In this document: positions 19,620-29,314 of the stretch, piece after piece
Position numbering within the stretch: position 1 is the first letter of the stretch
Layout: each line of letters opens with the position of its first letter
Translations under genes and position numbers: made by a program
The notes under the pieces: model-generated
What the model was told of the DNA's origin: nothing
The model's database searches: none
Seen by the model: the letters and a program-made list of their open reading frames with translations, nothing else
NCBI RefSeq assembly: GCF_025449215.1
Contig: NZ_CP104900.1
Coordinates: 3,658,001-3,722,000, forward strand
From: Shewanella seohaensis
GTDB taxonomy: Bacteria; Pseudomonadota; Gammaproteobacteria; Enterobacterales; Shewanellaceae
Direction: 5' to 3'
Length of the DNA: 64,000 nucleotides

Positions 19620-20744
19620 TTGCCAACATCAACAGCATTAGTTCTCGGTGGCGGTGGCGCTCGGGCCGCCTATCAAGTGGGAGTGTTAAAAGCACTGGTC
19701 CAGCTTTATCCGCGCAACCATGGCGTGCCATTCAAAATCATTTGTGGCACCTCTGCGGGCGCAATTAATGGCACCTCCATTGCCACCCACGCCTCCTGCT
19801 TTCACTTAGGCGTCAAAAAACTCGAATGGGTTTGGCGCCATTTTGAAACTAGAAAGGTATACCGCGCCTCTATCCCCGGCGTGTTAAGTCATTTAGCCAA
19901 GATGGCACTCAAAGGCCTGCAGGATGATAAGGTGAATACCGACGCTGGCAGCCTGCTCGATAACGAGCCTTTACGACATTTACTGAATGAACTCATCGAT
20001 TTTAAGAGAATCGATCGCAATATCCGCAACGGCGCATTGACGGCGCTCAGTGTTGATACTTCTTGCTATAACAACTCACGCTCGGTCACGTTTTTTCAAG
20101 CTTCGCGGGATATTGAAAACTGGACTCGCGCCAGACGCAGCGGTGAGCGGCGGATGTTAAATACCGAGCATCTTTTGGCAAGCTCGGCGATCCCCATGGT
20201 GTTTCCGTCAATTAAACTTAATCAAGCTTATTATGGTGACGGCTCAGTCCACCAGCTGGCGCCACTCTCAAGTCCCATTCATTTGGGGGCTAATAAACTA
20301 TTAGTGATAAACCTAGACAGTCCCCATAAGCATTTTCCGATGGAGCTAGAATATCATCCGAAGACAGCGACCATTGCGGGTCATCTGTTAGATACTATCT
20401 TTTCCGATACCTTAAATAGCGATCTTGAGCGCCTAGAGCGGATTAATCACACGCTGTCGCTTATACCCGAAGAGAGCCGTACTCAACTGTCATTACATCC
20501 CATACAAACCTTAGTGATAAAACCCAGTGAAGACTTAAGTAAAATCGCCGCCCGTTTCTATGATGATATGCCTTGGGCAATTAAGACCTTACTGGGGTTT
20601 ATCGGTATCGACAGGCAGTCAGACTCGAGTATTGTGTCCTACCTCTTGTTTGAGAAATCCTACACCAGTGCATTGATTGAATTGGGCTATAAAGATGGCA
20701 TGGCTCAAATGGATGAGATAAAAGCGTTTTTTAATTTGGCATGA
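19620..20744 (+). CDS. Patatin-like phospholipase
   Basis: 374-residue patatin-family lipid acyl hydrolase. It has the oxyanion-hole glycine block LGGGGARAAYQVG (about 9-21), the nucleophile elbow GTSAG with Ser45, and the catalytic aspartate in YGDGS (Asp207), giving the Ser-Asp dyad. No signal peptide is visible, so action in the cytosol or on the inner membrane is expected. The only start that keeps the glycine block is TTG at 19620, because a stop lies 12 bases upstream. The Shine-Dalgarno is weak. Monocistronic. Confidence 0.9.
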   Translation: MPTSTALVLGGGGARAAYQVGVLKALVQLYPRNHGVPFKIICGTSAGAINGTSIATHASCFHLGVKKLEWVWRHFETRKVYRASIPGVLSHLAKMALKGLQDDKVNTDAGSLLDNEPLRHLLNELIDFKRIDRNIRNGALTALSVDTSCYNNSRSVTFFQASRDIENWTRARRSGERRMLNTEHLLASSAIPMVFPSIKLNQAYYGDGSVHQLAPLSSPIHLGANKLLVINLDSPHKHFPMELEYHPKTATIAGHLLDTIFSDTLNSDLERLERINHTLSLIPEESRTQLSLHPIQTLVIKPSEDLSKIAARFYDDMPWAIKTLLGFIGIDRQSDSSIVSYLLFEKSYTSALIELGYKDGMAQMDEIKAFFNLA

Positions 20745-20816
20745 GGTATGACTTAGCGCTTGTTATAAATCGCCAAATAAATCGATTTGAAGCCCCCTCG
20801 GCGTGGTATAAAATAG

Positions 20817-20886
20817 GAGTCGCCTAAATGTTCTAACGTGAATGTGGCAAACCCATTCTAAATTAAGGATTATTTGAAGGCGACTC
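20817..20886. repeat. Nine-base inverted repeat in the leader region of the yjbE-type operon
   Basis: GAGTCGCCT (20817-20825) and AGGCGACTC (20878-20886) are exact complements separated by 52 bases, 130-200 bases before the first gene of the exopolysaccharide operon. It could be a looped operator or an mRNA leader stem; nothing else was identified in 20745-21013. Confidence 0.5.
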
Positions 20887-21013
20887 GGCAGCAAATCAGT
20901 CTAAAGTTTGAATAGCGAAACAGATTTAACATTGATCATTTAAGTTGAATCGCCTATCATGCTGCACTAGATTAGCTAAAAATTAGGTTAATTTTTTCTA
21001 AAAGGGAATCACG

Positions 21014-21280
21014 ATGAAAAAAACTTCATTAGCACTTATTGCTGCTATTTCAATGTTAGGTTCAGTTGCAGCTAACGCTGCAGATCCAGTAACTCCAGCA
21101 CCAGCAGCTGGTGCTGGCGCAGGTACTGGTGCTGCTGTTGGTGGTCTTACTGCAGGCGCTATCGCTGCAGGCGCAGTAGTAGCTGGTGTCACAATTGCTG
21201 CTAACAGCTCTGATGGTAGCCCAGCTGCAACTGGTACTGGTACTGGTACTGGTACTGGTACAACTACTGGCACTAACTAA
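21014..21280 (+). CDS. yjbE: YjbE/GfcA-like small secreted protein
   Basis: 88 residues: signal peptide (MKKTSLALIAAISMLGSVAANA), an alanine/glycine-rich hydrophobic middle and a Gly-Thr repeat tail (TGTGTGTGTGTTTGTN). Overall composition and size match the poorly conserved first protein of the yjbEFGH and gfcABCD (group 4 capsule) operons of E. coli, and the three following genes are the matching family members, so context decides. Function is unknown even in E. coli. A terminator hairpin follows directly, so this gene may be expressed more than the rest of the operon. Confidence 0.8.
   Translation: MKKTSLALIAAISMLGSVAANAADPVTPAPAAGAGAGTGAAVGGLTAGAIAAGAVVAGVTIAANSSDGSPAATGTGTGTGTGTTTGTN
21229..21261 (+). 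repeat. Hexanucleotide tandem repeat in the yjbE-type gene
   Basis: About five consecutive copies of ACTGGT encode the alternating Gly-Thr tail. Because the unit is six bases, gain or loss of copies changes tail length without shifting the frame. Confidence 0.85.
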
Positions 21281-21302
21281 TCAGTTAGAAAGTATGCTTA
21301 AA

Positions 21303-21332
21303 TAACCGCCTTATGGGCGGTTGTTTTTTTTT
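21303..21332 (+). terminator. Intrinsic terminator between yjbE-type and yjbF-type genes
   Basis: AACCGCC and GGCGGTT pair over seven bases around TTATG, followed by TTGTTTTTTTTT. It lies 22 bases after the yjbE-type stop and about 100 bases before the next gene, so it either ends a separate small transcript or attenuates the operon. Confidence 0.85.
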
Positions 21333-21430
21333 GAGCTTTTAATCGCCCAAAACCAATACAATCTAGCTTGAAATAACCTCTTCATATATTTACATTGGTC
21401 TTCTACTATTATTGAGAATAAGCAACTCGG

Positions 21431-22141
21431 ATGCGTATTAATAAAAATATTTTACCCCTTATTGTCATTTCGGCAGTATGCGTAGGACTATCAGGCTGTA
21501 GTCAACGAATTAGTGCATTAAATGATACGATCAAGTTGGCCTTTTTAGGAACGAAAGACATTGTTCTTAGTCCAGAACAAGTAGCAGCGGTACCCTATGC
21601 AAGTATCTATGCAAAACTGGATGATACTCCCCAAGTATTTATGGTGCTAGGTTTTGCAGAATCCAAAATAAACCTTTCATCAAAAAAATCATCCCATGAA
21701 GCCTTAGAGCTAAAATGGCTATCTGCTGATAAAGCTATGTTAGTTACAGTGAATGGCCGCTTAGTCAAAACTCATAACCTACTCACAGGCAATTTAAGTG
21801 CAATTGAAAGTGATAAAACGGATCCATTGCTATTAGGTTTGCATTTAAGCGATACCCCAAAAACTTGGACTCGAACACTCGATTGGCAACCCGGTTATCA
21901 TTATGGCTACAAAGCTAAATCAGAATTTAAATTGATTGCCGAAGAGAGTATTTTAATCAATGGCTTTCCCACTCAAACTCTACATTTTAGTGAGTATGTC
22001 TCTGTGGATACCCTCAATATACAATACCAAAATGAGTTTTGGCTAAACCCACTAGATGGCAATGTCATTAAGAGTCGTCAGAAGATCGCCCCCGACCTAC
22101 CATTTATCGATATTACTTTACTTAGACCATTTGCAGCTTAG
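21431..22141 (+). CDS. yjbF: YjbF/GfcB-family lipoprotein
   Basis: 236-residue outer-membrane lipoprotein with lipobox LSGC (Cys23). The body fits the GfcB/YjbF family, for instance VPYASIYAKLDDTPQVFMVLGFAE and the closing NEFWLNPLDGNVIKSRQKIAPDLP. The family acts with YjbG and YjbH in exopolysaccharide or group 4 capsule export; its exact role is not known. The next gene follows within about 10 bases. Confidence 0.88.
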   Translation: MRINKNILPLIVISAVCVGLSGCSQRISALNDTIKLAFLGTKDIVLSPEQVAAVPYASIYAKLDDTPQVFMVLGFAESKINLSSKKSSHEALELKWLSADKAMLVTVNGRLVKTHNLLTGNLSAIESDKTDPLLLGLHLSDTPKTWTRTLDWQPGYHYGYKAKSEFKLIAEESILINGFPTQTLHFSEYVSVDTLNIQYQNEFWLNPLDGNVIKSRQKIAPDLPFIDITLLRPFAA

Positions 22142-22151
22142 TGGAGCTATG

Positions 22152-22932
22152 ATGAAATCCTGTATCACCGCTATCACACTACTGGCCAGTTCATTATTTT
22201 TACCTGCAGTTAATGCCAGTACCCAACTTTTTGTCAGTACCTCGTCATCAGATCTTACTCAGCTACAACTGACTTATCCTTCAGCCATCCGAGTCGAGCA
22301 AGCAGTACAAGACGGATTAACGCGACTTCCCGCCAATAACATAACGGAAGCTCATCCGACTCCAGTTTATTGGTTAGGTGCCGCGCTGTTAGATACTAAA
22401 AATACCGCAACATTAGAACTTATTCGCCAGCAAATCTTGCAACAGTTGGCTAATATGGGACAGCAAGCAGACAATAGCCAGTACATTGCTAAACTTTCCA
22501 AGTTTGCACAATTTCTGCGTAACATAAAACTTGGACAAAGAGTTAATCAGCCATTAGATCTCGATTTAATTCGTATTACCGATGCTTATAACCCCATTAT
22601 CGACGGTCAATTCTTATTGGTACTCCCCACGTCCAACAACCATTACAGTGGTTGGAGCCGTGGCACAAACAGGGGAGCAAAAATGGGTATCTCGTACAAG
22701 TAGTAAAGATTATCTGAAACAAGCAGGCTTATTGGAGAATGCTGAAAATAGCTTTGTATGGATAATTCAGCCAGACGGCAAGACCATTCGCCAACCTATT
22801 GCCTATTGGAATCATCAGTCTATGGACATAGCTCCTGGTGCCATACTCTTCGTTGAGTTTTCAGGCCTATTTGATGACTATTCCACATTAAACAACAACA
22901 TCATTGAATTACTCAAAAATCGGGCTCTGTAA
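22152..22932 (+). pseudogene. yjbG: YjbG/GfcC-family periplasmic protein (one frameshift in this sequence)
   Basis: GfcC/YjbG-family protein expected in the periplasm, with a signal peptide (MKSCITAITLLASSLFLPAVNA). The first frame ends at 22703 and the second ends at 22932. Removing one C from the CCCC run at 22625-22628 joins them as FLLVLPRPTTITVVGAV and gives 259 residues, the family length. The second half holds the SLBB-like beta-grasp portion and WIIQPDGKTIRQPIAYWN. ATG at 22152 has GGAG five bases upstream; ATG at 22149 is the alternative. The stop overlaps the next start (TAATG). Confidence 0.87.
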
Positions 22933-25307
22933 TGAAAAACTCGACTCCCACTTTTCCCTCTTTCGGGCGTTTATCAGCGCTATCTTTAGCACTGCTACCA
23001 TTATTACATGTTTGCGCCGATGAATTTTCTTACCCAACATTGTTGCCTTCACAGTCTGACTTTGGTGGTGTAGGCCTAATGCAGATGCCGACGGGTCGCA
23101 TGGCACCTGAAGGTGAATTTAACTTTGCCACAAGTTATAACGACGAATACCAACACTTCACTGCATCTGTACAATTATTTCCTTGGTTTGAAACAACAAT
23201 CCGCTATACCCAAGTACAGGATTTACTCTATAGCGATGATCCTAGCTTTAGCGGAAGCACTAAATACACAGATAAAGGTATTGATTTTAAGATTCGTCTA
23301 CTTGAAGAGAGTAACTGGCTGCCCGAAACGTCCATTGGAGTGCGAGACTTTGGTGGTACAGGCTTATTTGATGGCGAATTTATTGCCGCAACAAAAAAAG
23401 TTGGCCCACTTGATTTTACTCTGGGTATAGGCTGGGGCTATATCGGTAACAGCGGTAATCTCACTTCCGATAAAAAGGATCTAAATTACAACTGTGATAG
23501 AGATACTTCTTATGGGGGTAAAGGCGGCACTGTTGATTATCAGCGTTGGTTTAAAGGCTGTGCGGCACTCTTTGGTGGCGTTGAATATCAAACCCCTTGG
23601 GAACCGTTACGTTTGAAAGTCGAATACGATGGTAACGACTATCAATCAGACTTTCCCGTGGTTAGGGGTGGTATAGCTATGCCTCAGGACAGCAAGTTTA
23701 ACTATGGAATGCTCTATCGTTTTGGGGACTGGGGAGACCTTCATTTAAGTTATGAGCGCGGTAATACTTGGACGCTTGGCTTTAGTCTGCAAACCAACTT
23801 TAATACCTTGTCACAGATTAAACGCGATCCGGAGGCTGAAAAATATAAGCCACTTCCTGCCGCGCCATTAACCCTTACGCAAACAGAGTCTTCAGTTCAA
23901 GTAAACACACCAAGAGCCGAACAAGCGACAGTGAGTACAGCAACTTCAACGCATAAATCAGAAGTGCAAAATGCTGAAGTAGCAAATCTAGAGCCTGTAA
24001 AAGCGTCCAGTCAGACAATTGAGAATCCTCAAGTGGACTGGAATAAAGTTGCTCGTGACTTACAAACCATCGCAGGTTACGCTAACGCCAAAATTTACCT
24101 TGATAATGAAAGTATTACCGTTGTAGGTGAACAAAACAAATTCCGCGATAGAAATGAAGCGCATCAAAGAGCATCAACCATCCTTGCCAATAATACTGAC
24201 ACAACTTATATAAAAGAGTATCGGTTGATTGAAACGCGTTATAACCAACCAATAACGGAAACCCGTATTGATGCTATAAAATTTGCCCAGGTTGCAAACC
24301 ATGGCTACATCAATGCAAAAGTGAGTGATGCCAGTGTTGTTAGTGTTCCAGGGTTACCGCAAGGGAAACTGGTGACAAATACTGATAAGGATTGGTTAGA
24401 TAACTTAAGTTTCGATATTTCACCTACCATGGCTCAATCTTTCGGCGGCTCCGAAGGTTTTTATATGTTCAACATTGGGGTGACCGGCAGTGCAAATTAT
24501 CGCTTTAGTGATAATTTTGAGTTTTCAAGCTCCCTTTATCTTAATCTTTACGATAACTATGATAAGTTTTTATATGATGTGCCCCCAGATGGCACTGATT
24601 TAAAACGGGTTCGTACCCTAGTTCGTCAGTATGTTCATGATAACCCGGTAAGGGTCACTAACTTACAATTAACTTGGATGGATAATCTAAGCGACAACAT
24701 TTCTTATCAAGCCTATGGTGGCTATTTAGAAATGATGTATGGCGGTGTTGGCACAGAATTCCTCTATCGACCACTTAACAGCCAATGGGCTTTTGGTTTT
24801 GATGTAAACTATGTCAAACAACGTGATCCGGATAGTATGTTTGGTTTCTTTTCAGAGGAAAATCACTACGACCCACATACAAATCGTCCATATAGAGTAC
24901 AAACAGGAACGCTAACAGGGCATGCTACAGCCTATTATCAACCGGATTGGTTCCCCAATACCTTATTAAGAGTCAGTGCTGGCCAGTATCTCACTGAAGA
25001 TAAAGGCGTAACAGTAGATTTTTCTAAACAATTCGACAGTGGTGTTATTGTTGGTGCCTATGCGACTAAGACCAACCTTTCATCGGAAGAATATGGTGAA
25101 GGAAGCTTCACAAAAGGCTTCTACATATCAATTCCGTTTGATTTGATGACTATTAAATCAACTCATAGCAGAGCTACAATTGTCTGGTCTCCTCTCACCC
25201 GTGATGGCGGGCAAATGGTGGGGCGTAAATATTATCTGTTTGATATTACAGATGCTCGCTCACCTTGGTTCACTCGCCCCAGTGTGGAAAAACAGTCTGT
25301 AAGATAA
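22932..25307 (+). CDS. yjbH: YjbH/GfcD-family outer-membrane protein
   Basis: 791-residue predicted outer-membrane beta-barrel protein. A signal peptide (about residues 1-29) is followed by the diagnostic block SDFGGVGLMQMPTGRMAPEGEF and alternating beta segments. A linker of low complexity lies at about 300-365, then a second barrel half ends LTRDGGQMVGRKYYLFDITDARSPW. The family is thought to help move exopolysaccharide through or onto the outer membrane with YjbE-G. Last gene of the operon. It is longer than the E. coli protein as I recall it. Confidence 0.92.
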   Translation: MKNSTPTFPSFGRLSALSLALLPLLHVCADEFSYPTLLPSQSDFGGVGLMQMPTGRMAPEGEFNFATSYNDEYQHFTASVQLFPWFETTIRYTQVQDLLYSDDPSFSGSTKYTDKGIDFKIRLLEESNWLPETSIGVRDFGGTGLFDGEFIAATKKVGPLDFTLGIGWGYIGNSGNLTSDKKDLNYNCDRDTSYGGKGGTVDYQRWFKGCAALFGGVEYQTPWEPLRLKVEYDGNDYQSDFPVVRGGIAMPQDSKFNYGMLYRFGDWGDLHLSYERGNTWTLGFSLQTNFNTLSQIKRDPEAEKYKPLPAAPLTLTQTESSVQVNTPRAEQATVSTATSTHKSEVQNAEVANLEPVKASSQTIENPQVDWNKVARDLQTIAGYANAKIYLDNESITVVGEQNKFRDRNEAHQRASTILANNTDTTYIKEYRLIETRYNQPITETRIDAIKFAQVANHGYINAKVSDASVVSVPGLPQGKLVTNTDKDWLDNLSFDISPTMAQSFGGSEGFYMFNIGVTGSANYRFSDNFEFSSSLYLNLYDNYDKFLYDVPPDGTDLKRVRTLVRQYVHDNPVRVTNLQLTWMDNLSDNISYQAYGGYLEMMYGGVGTEFLYRPLNSQWAFGFDVNYVKQRDPDSMFGFFSEENHYDPHTNRPYRVQTGTLTGHATAYYQPDWFPNTLLRVSAGQYLTEDKGVTVDFSKQFDSGVIVGAYATKTNLSSEEYGEGSFTKGFYISIPFDLMTIKSTHSRATIVWSPLTRDGGQMVGRKYYLFDITDARSPWFTRPSVEKQSVR

Positions 25308-25343
25308 CAAAAACCGCCGTTAGCGTTTAAGCGCTAACGGCGG
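25308..25343. terminator. Terminator overlapping the 3' end of rmlC
   Basis: CCGCCGTTAGCG (25314-25325) and CGCTAACGGCGG (25332-25343) pair perfectly over 12 bases. On the minus strand it is followed by TTTTTGTT and so serves rmlC, whose last codons form one arm and whose stop codon lies in the loop. For the plus-strand operon it can form the same hairpin but has no good T-run. Confidence 0.88.
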
Positions 25344-25868
25344 CGTTTGCATCCCTTGCGGATAGAATCGGCGTTTCGTTTTGCAGGGGCCAGTCAATCG
25401 CAAACTCTGCACTATACCAGGCTAGCACATATTCATCATCTGGCGCGTAATAATCAGTGCAGCGATAAATCACATCGGCATATTCACTCAGCACATAAAA
25501 ACCATGCGCAAAGCCAGGGGGATCCACATTTGCAAATGGTTATCAGCAGAAAGTACACGCCCTACCCATTTACCATAGGTTCCTGATTGCGGCCTAATAT
25601 CCACTGCAACATCAAAAATACTGCCTGCACACACCCGGACTAATTTCCCCTGCGGATGCTTGCATTGGTAATGCAAGCCACGTAATACGTGTTGCTGTGA
25701 GCGACTGTAATTATCTTGTACAAACTCTGGCGTTTTTAACCCTCGACTTTGAAAACATTCAGTGAAATACGATTGGCGAAATGTTTCCATAAAAAAACCG
25801 CGTTCATCACCAAATACTTGCGGTTCAAACAGAAGAATCTCAGCTATCTCTGTTTCAATACATTTCAT
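25327..25868 (-). pseudogene. rfbC: dTDP-4-dehydrorhamnose 3,5-epimerase RmlC (one frameshift in this sequence)
   Basis: Cupin-fold epimerase of dTDP-L-rhamnose synthesis. The first frame (from 25868) has FGDERGFFMETFRQ, FVQDNYSRSQQHVLRGLHYQ (catalytic His in RGLHYQ) and GKLVRVCAGSIFDVAVDIR. The frame then shifts at the five-base G run on the plus strand (25517-25521). One more base restores [29 protein letters not shown] and a 180-residue protein of normal size. It stands alone, 13 kb from rmlB and rmlA, and no rmlD is in the window. Its final codons lie inside a terminator hairpin. Confidence 0.9.
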
Positions 25869-26167
25869 TAGAAATCTTCTTGTTCAGTAATTTAAATTTC
25901 TACCCGTTAAGTTCAATACTACGAAAAGTTAAACAGCTATTAACAGGTAATGTGTCAACTATTCTCACAAAGAAAGATTGATATATCAGCAGGTGATCCC
26001 CTCCAAGTAGAAGAACCATAATAACCGCCAAAAAATGCATTTTTCATCGATATATCAAGGATTAGTGAGTCAAAATTAAAGAATGATTGTAGCATATAAA
26101 TGCCGATAAAGCTGAATGGCGCGAGCTCTTCAACAAGACCGAGTTGTCCCCTAAACAATATCTAAGT

Positions 26168-27538
26168 TTATTTCTCAGGGATCTGTATTTCGACCTTCAC
26201 GCCTTGATCTGGGGATGAGGTTAGCAAAATGGTGCCATGTAGCTTTTGCGTCACCAAATTATAAATAATCGACATACCAAGGCCTGTGCCACCGTCTTTA
26301 CGTGCGGTAGTGAAAAAAGGCTCGAAGGCTTTAAGTTTAACCTCATCGCTCATCCCTACCCCATTATCTTGATACTGCATACAAATGTTCGAGTCTTGTT
26401 TTTGTACTCGAATAGTGATGCTTTTATCCCCCGTAAAACTCTCAGGAAATCCATGGCGAAAGCTGTTAGCCACTAAATTAGTGAAAATCTGTGCGATGGC
26501 ACCAGGGTAAGATTCGATAAAGATGTCGTCATCAAGCTCCACATTTAAGGCAATATTCTTCTTACGCATTAACGGCCTTAATGAGCTGAATATTTGGAAA
26601 ATATAGGTCTTTAAATTAAACCGCTCACGTTCTAGCACCGATTGGTCTGCGGCGGTGCGCTTAAAGTTATGGACTAACTCCGCTGCTCGCGAAAGATTGC
26701 GCTCAATCAACCCTAAACCATCCTGCATAGTATTGATAAAGGATAAAAATTTATCCTCATCCAGATCATTTTGCTCAAAAGCCGTTTTCAACAATGCCAC
26801 TTCATCTAAACAATGGGTTACGGATGTCACGGCAATCCCTAGAGGCGTATTGACCTCGTGTGCAACCCCTGCAACCAAACTCCCTAAAGCCGCCATTTTC
26901 TCATTTTCAACTAAATGGTGTTGTATTGAGCGCAAATCCGATAATGCGGTTTCAAGTTCTTGCGTTCTCTGTTCAACCTGAACCTCCAAATCCGCATTAA
27001 TGGCTTTTAATTGATGCTGATAATCCAAAATTTCCTTTGCGCTCATCGCTCGGCCGAATAAATCGGCCAAAGCAGAAGCAAAGGCTCTTTCGTCACGCGT
27101 CCATTCTCGAGGCACTCCTTGATGCTCGGAGCAGATAATGCCGACCATTTTTCCGCGATGACGTATGGGACTATCTAACAGAGAACTAATACGATTAGGG
27201 ACTAAGTAGGCACTAACAAACTCATGGCTCGCCCCATCGGTTTGCGCATGATTCGCAATAATAGCGCGCTCATTATCTAATAGACTGAAATAATGTGGAT
27301 AATCCTGCCGAGTTAATATCAACGCCTCTTGCCTGTGCATATTATCAAGCAGGTAAAAGCAATGCATACTTTGGTGATCTTCACTCCATAACCAAATACC
27401 AGCACGGGTGATTTTTAACCCTTGGCACACAGATGACACGATAAGTTGTGAGGCCTCAACAAGATCGCCACCATCAATAATGGATGAACGGCTTACATCG
27501 AATAAAATCCTGTCTAACATACGTGTCATAATGCACAT
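26168..27538 (-). CDS. GAF-domain sensor histidine kinase (orphan)
   Basis: 456-residue soluble histidine kinase. A GAF domain covers about residues 10-165, a coiled coil about 170-215, and the phosphoacceptor region is [21 protein letters not shown] with His227. The ATP-binding domain has the N box ([13 protein letters not shown]), G1 (DNGVGM) and G2 ([10 protein letters not shown]) blocks. No transmembrane segment is visible, so it should sense a cytosolic signal. No response regulator is adjacent. Start is uncertain: ATGs at 27538, 27529 and 27520 are in frame. It is divergent from nlpE. Confidence 0.9.
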   Translation of the reverse strand: MCIMTRMLDRILFDVSRSSIIDGGDLVEASQLIVSSVCQGLKITRAGIWLWSEDHQSMHCFYLLDNMHRQEALILTRQDYPHYFSLLDNERAIIANHAQTDGASHEFVSAYLVPNRISSLLDSPIRHRGKMVGIICSEHQGVPREWTRDERAFASALADLFGRAMSAKEILDYQHQLKAINADLEVQVEQRTQELETALSDLRSIQHHLVENEKMAALGSLVAGVAHEVNTPLGIAVTSVTHCLDEVALLKTAFEQNDLDEDKFLSFINTMQDGLGLIERNLSRAAELVHNFKRTAADQSVLERERFNLKTYIFQIFSSLRPLMRKKNIALNVELDDDIFIESYPGAIAQIFTNLVANSFRHGFPESFTGDKSITIRVQKQDSNICMQYQDNGVGMSDEVKLKAFEPFFTTARKDGGTGLGMSIIYNLVTQKLHGTILLTSSPDQGVKVEIQIPEK

Positions 27539-27885
27539 TTACCCCGCGTGGTACCGCCTGACTTAAAAATGAGGCAATAAACTTGGTGACCTAAGCTTAA
27601 GTGATTCTCTTTAGTATAGATTCAATCTAGAAACACACTAGTTGAGATGCACTCGCTGGTTACAATTGGTTTTGCAGATCAATGCCTAGTGCTGCTTTAC
27701 CTAAACACGCCGATAAAAAATCATCCAACCTTAGCACTTTTTTTGCTGAACTCGTAATGAAGTTCAAACACATAAAGTCCGTCTTAACACTAAGACACTG
27801 AAAGAAATACCAGACATAAATAAGGTTGGAACCTGTAATGATGGCGGTTATCATCACACGACAGCCAATTAATCAAACGGTTAAG
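27539..27885. other. Intergenic region between the histidine kinase and nlpE
   Basis: 347 bases between divergent genes; presumably the promoters of both. A 65-codon minus-strand ORF (27660-27857) has no protein-like character and is not annotated. No recognisable operator was found. Confidence 0.4.
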
Positions 27886-28343
27886 ATGAATATGAAACTT
27901 TCGCAGATATCACTCGCCCTTCTCGCTTTAATGATTACCGCATGCAGTGAGCCCGCTAAGACAGTGGCTAATGAGCCTGTCGCTGCGCCACATCAAGATA
28001 CACAAAAAACCTACCACTTGGCGATACCAGCCAAAATGCGCTCGATTGGCCAGGTGTATATGAAGGCGTTGTCCCCTGTGCAAGTTGCGAAGGGATCCAA
28101 ACGACACTCACGCTCCAAGCGGATAATAGCTTTGAATTAAAGAGTATTTACTTGGGTAAAGATGAGTCCATCTTTAAAGTGGCAGGAAAATTTGACTGGG
28201 ATAGTAATGGCTCAAAAATCACCTTATCCGATGGCACTAAATACTTGGTAGGAGAAAACCAACTGTTTATGTTAGATATGAAAGGTAATCGGGTAAGTGG
28301 CGAACTAGCAGATCATTACATTTTGAAGAAGAAAGAGATTTAG
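27886..28343 (+). pseudogene. nlpE: NlpE-like envelope-stress lipoprotein (one frameshift in this sequence)
   Basis: Lipoprotein with lipobox ITAC (near residue 20) and the N-terminal domain of NlpE, which in E. coli reports lipoprotein-sorting and surface-contact stress to the Cpx system and was also named for copper tolerance. In the original frame translation turns to nonsense after DTQK and stops at 28140. Adding one A to the six-A run at 28004-28009 restores LDWPGVYEGVVPCASCEGI, with the family CxxC, and LTLQADNSFELKSIYLG, giving 152 residues to 28343. That is one NlpE domain without the C-terminal one of E. coli. ATG at 27886 or 27892 may be the start. Confidence 0.85.
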
Positions 28344-28439
28344 CTCTGAACGCAGTATGCAACGATGCGCCACTGCATAATGCGCCGAAGTAGGTATCCT
28401 CTGTACTGAAACAATCCATAATCAAAAGAGAAGCTTAAA

Positions 28440-29192
28440 TTGAATCCCAATATCCGGATAATCCGTTATGAAGAATGCGAATCGAGTTTATGGAAAAACG
28501 GTAGTGGCAGCACTAAACAACTTTTGATATGGCCAAAGGGGGCAGATCTCAGCAACTTTGATTTTAGGATCAGCATCGCCACCATTTCGAGCGATGGCCC
28601 CTTCTCACTCTTCCACGGCATCGATAGACAGCTATGTATATTGGAAGGTGAAGGGGTAAAACTACACATAAAGGGGAATGATTTAGGACAATCAGAGGAA
28701 ATCATCCTGCGCCCGAACGATTCTCCATTTTGCTTTAGCGGGGAAACTCAAATAGAGAGCAAACTATTAGATAAACAGATCCTAGACTTTAATGTGATGA
28801 CAAGGCGCGGAAAATACCACGCATGTATTGAACAGCTAAAATTAGATGACCTCTTCAGTCTTGAACCCACCAAAACCAGTCGCGAAGATAATGTCCATAA
28901 ACTAACAAATACACAAAACAACGAACTACAACAATGGTTGTTGTGCCTTGAACCGCTGAACCTAGTTTATAAAGGACAAACTATTCAACTAAAACCTTAC
29001 GATATGTTGCAGTATAAGCATGCTAAGAATTCTAAGAAACTAACTAGTGAGTTAAGGTTTTTAAGAATTAAAACTTCTGAGGCCGTACAACAAAAAATCA
29101 AACAAACAGAAGTAAAAGATCGATATGAAGAAAACGATAGCCAGATAAAGGTTTTGCTCATTTTCCTAAAAATAAAGAAATCAAGTTGCTAG
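28440..29192 (+). CDS. HutD/Ves-family cupin protein
   Basis: 250-residue protein of the HutD family, seen from RIIRYEECESSLWKNGSGSTKQLL, FDFRISIATISSDGPFSLF and GIDRQLCILEGEGVKLHI. HutD proteins are bicupins linked to histidine utilisation in some bacteria and to cold-related growth (Ves) in E. coli; the biochemical activity is not established. No hut gene is nearby. The start is TTG at 28440 with AGAGAAG upstream. The last about 60 residues are lysine-rich and poorly family-like. Confidence 0.8.
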   Translation: MNPNIRIIRYEECESSLWKNGSGSTKQLLIWPKGADLSNFDFRISIATISSDGPFSLFHGIDRQLCILEGEGVKLHIKGNDLGQSEEIILRPNDSPFCFSGETQIESKLLDKQILDFNVMTRRGKYHACIEQLKLDDLFSLEPTKTSREDNVHKLTNTQNNELQQWLLCLEPLNLVYKGQTIQLKPYDMLQYKHAKNSKKLTSELRFLRIKTSEAVQQKIKQTEVKDRYEENDSQIKVLLIFLKIKKSSC

Positions 29193-29314
29193 AATCTACT
29201 TGAAATAAAATCCTAGCAAAAACTTAAGACTATTTCCCATGGCAAGTAAAACTGAAATTTGCAGCATAAATATGCAAAAACAATCAACAAAGGTCACAAA
29301 AGAAGGGATGATAA

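Noticed and set aside
21229..21261. CRISPR-like or satellite array
   Set aside because: Units are contiguous six-base repeats coding Gly-Thr without spacers; the 15-bp and 43-bp repeats also lack spacers. No CRISPR array or cas gene is present.
25955..26158. A 67-residue minus-strand ORF between rmlC and the histidine kinase
   Set aside because: No ribosome-binding site, no family character and no context support.
28152..28343. An independent 63-residue small protein
   Set aside because: It is the C-terminal part of nlpE after the frameshift at 28004-28009; sequence continuity through the CxxC region shows this.
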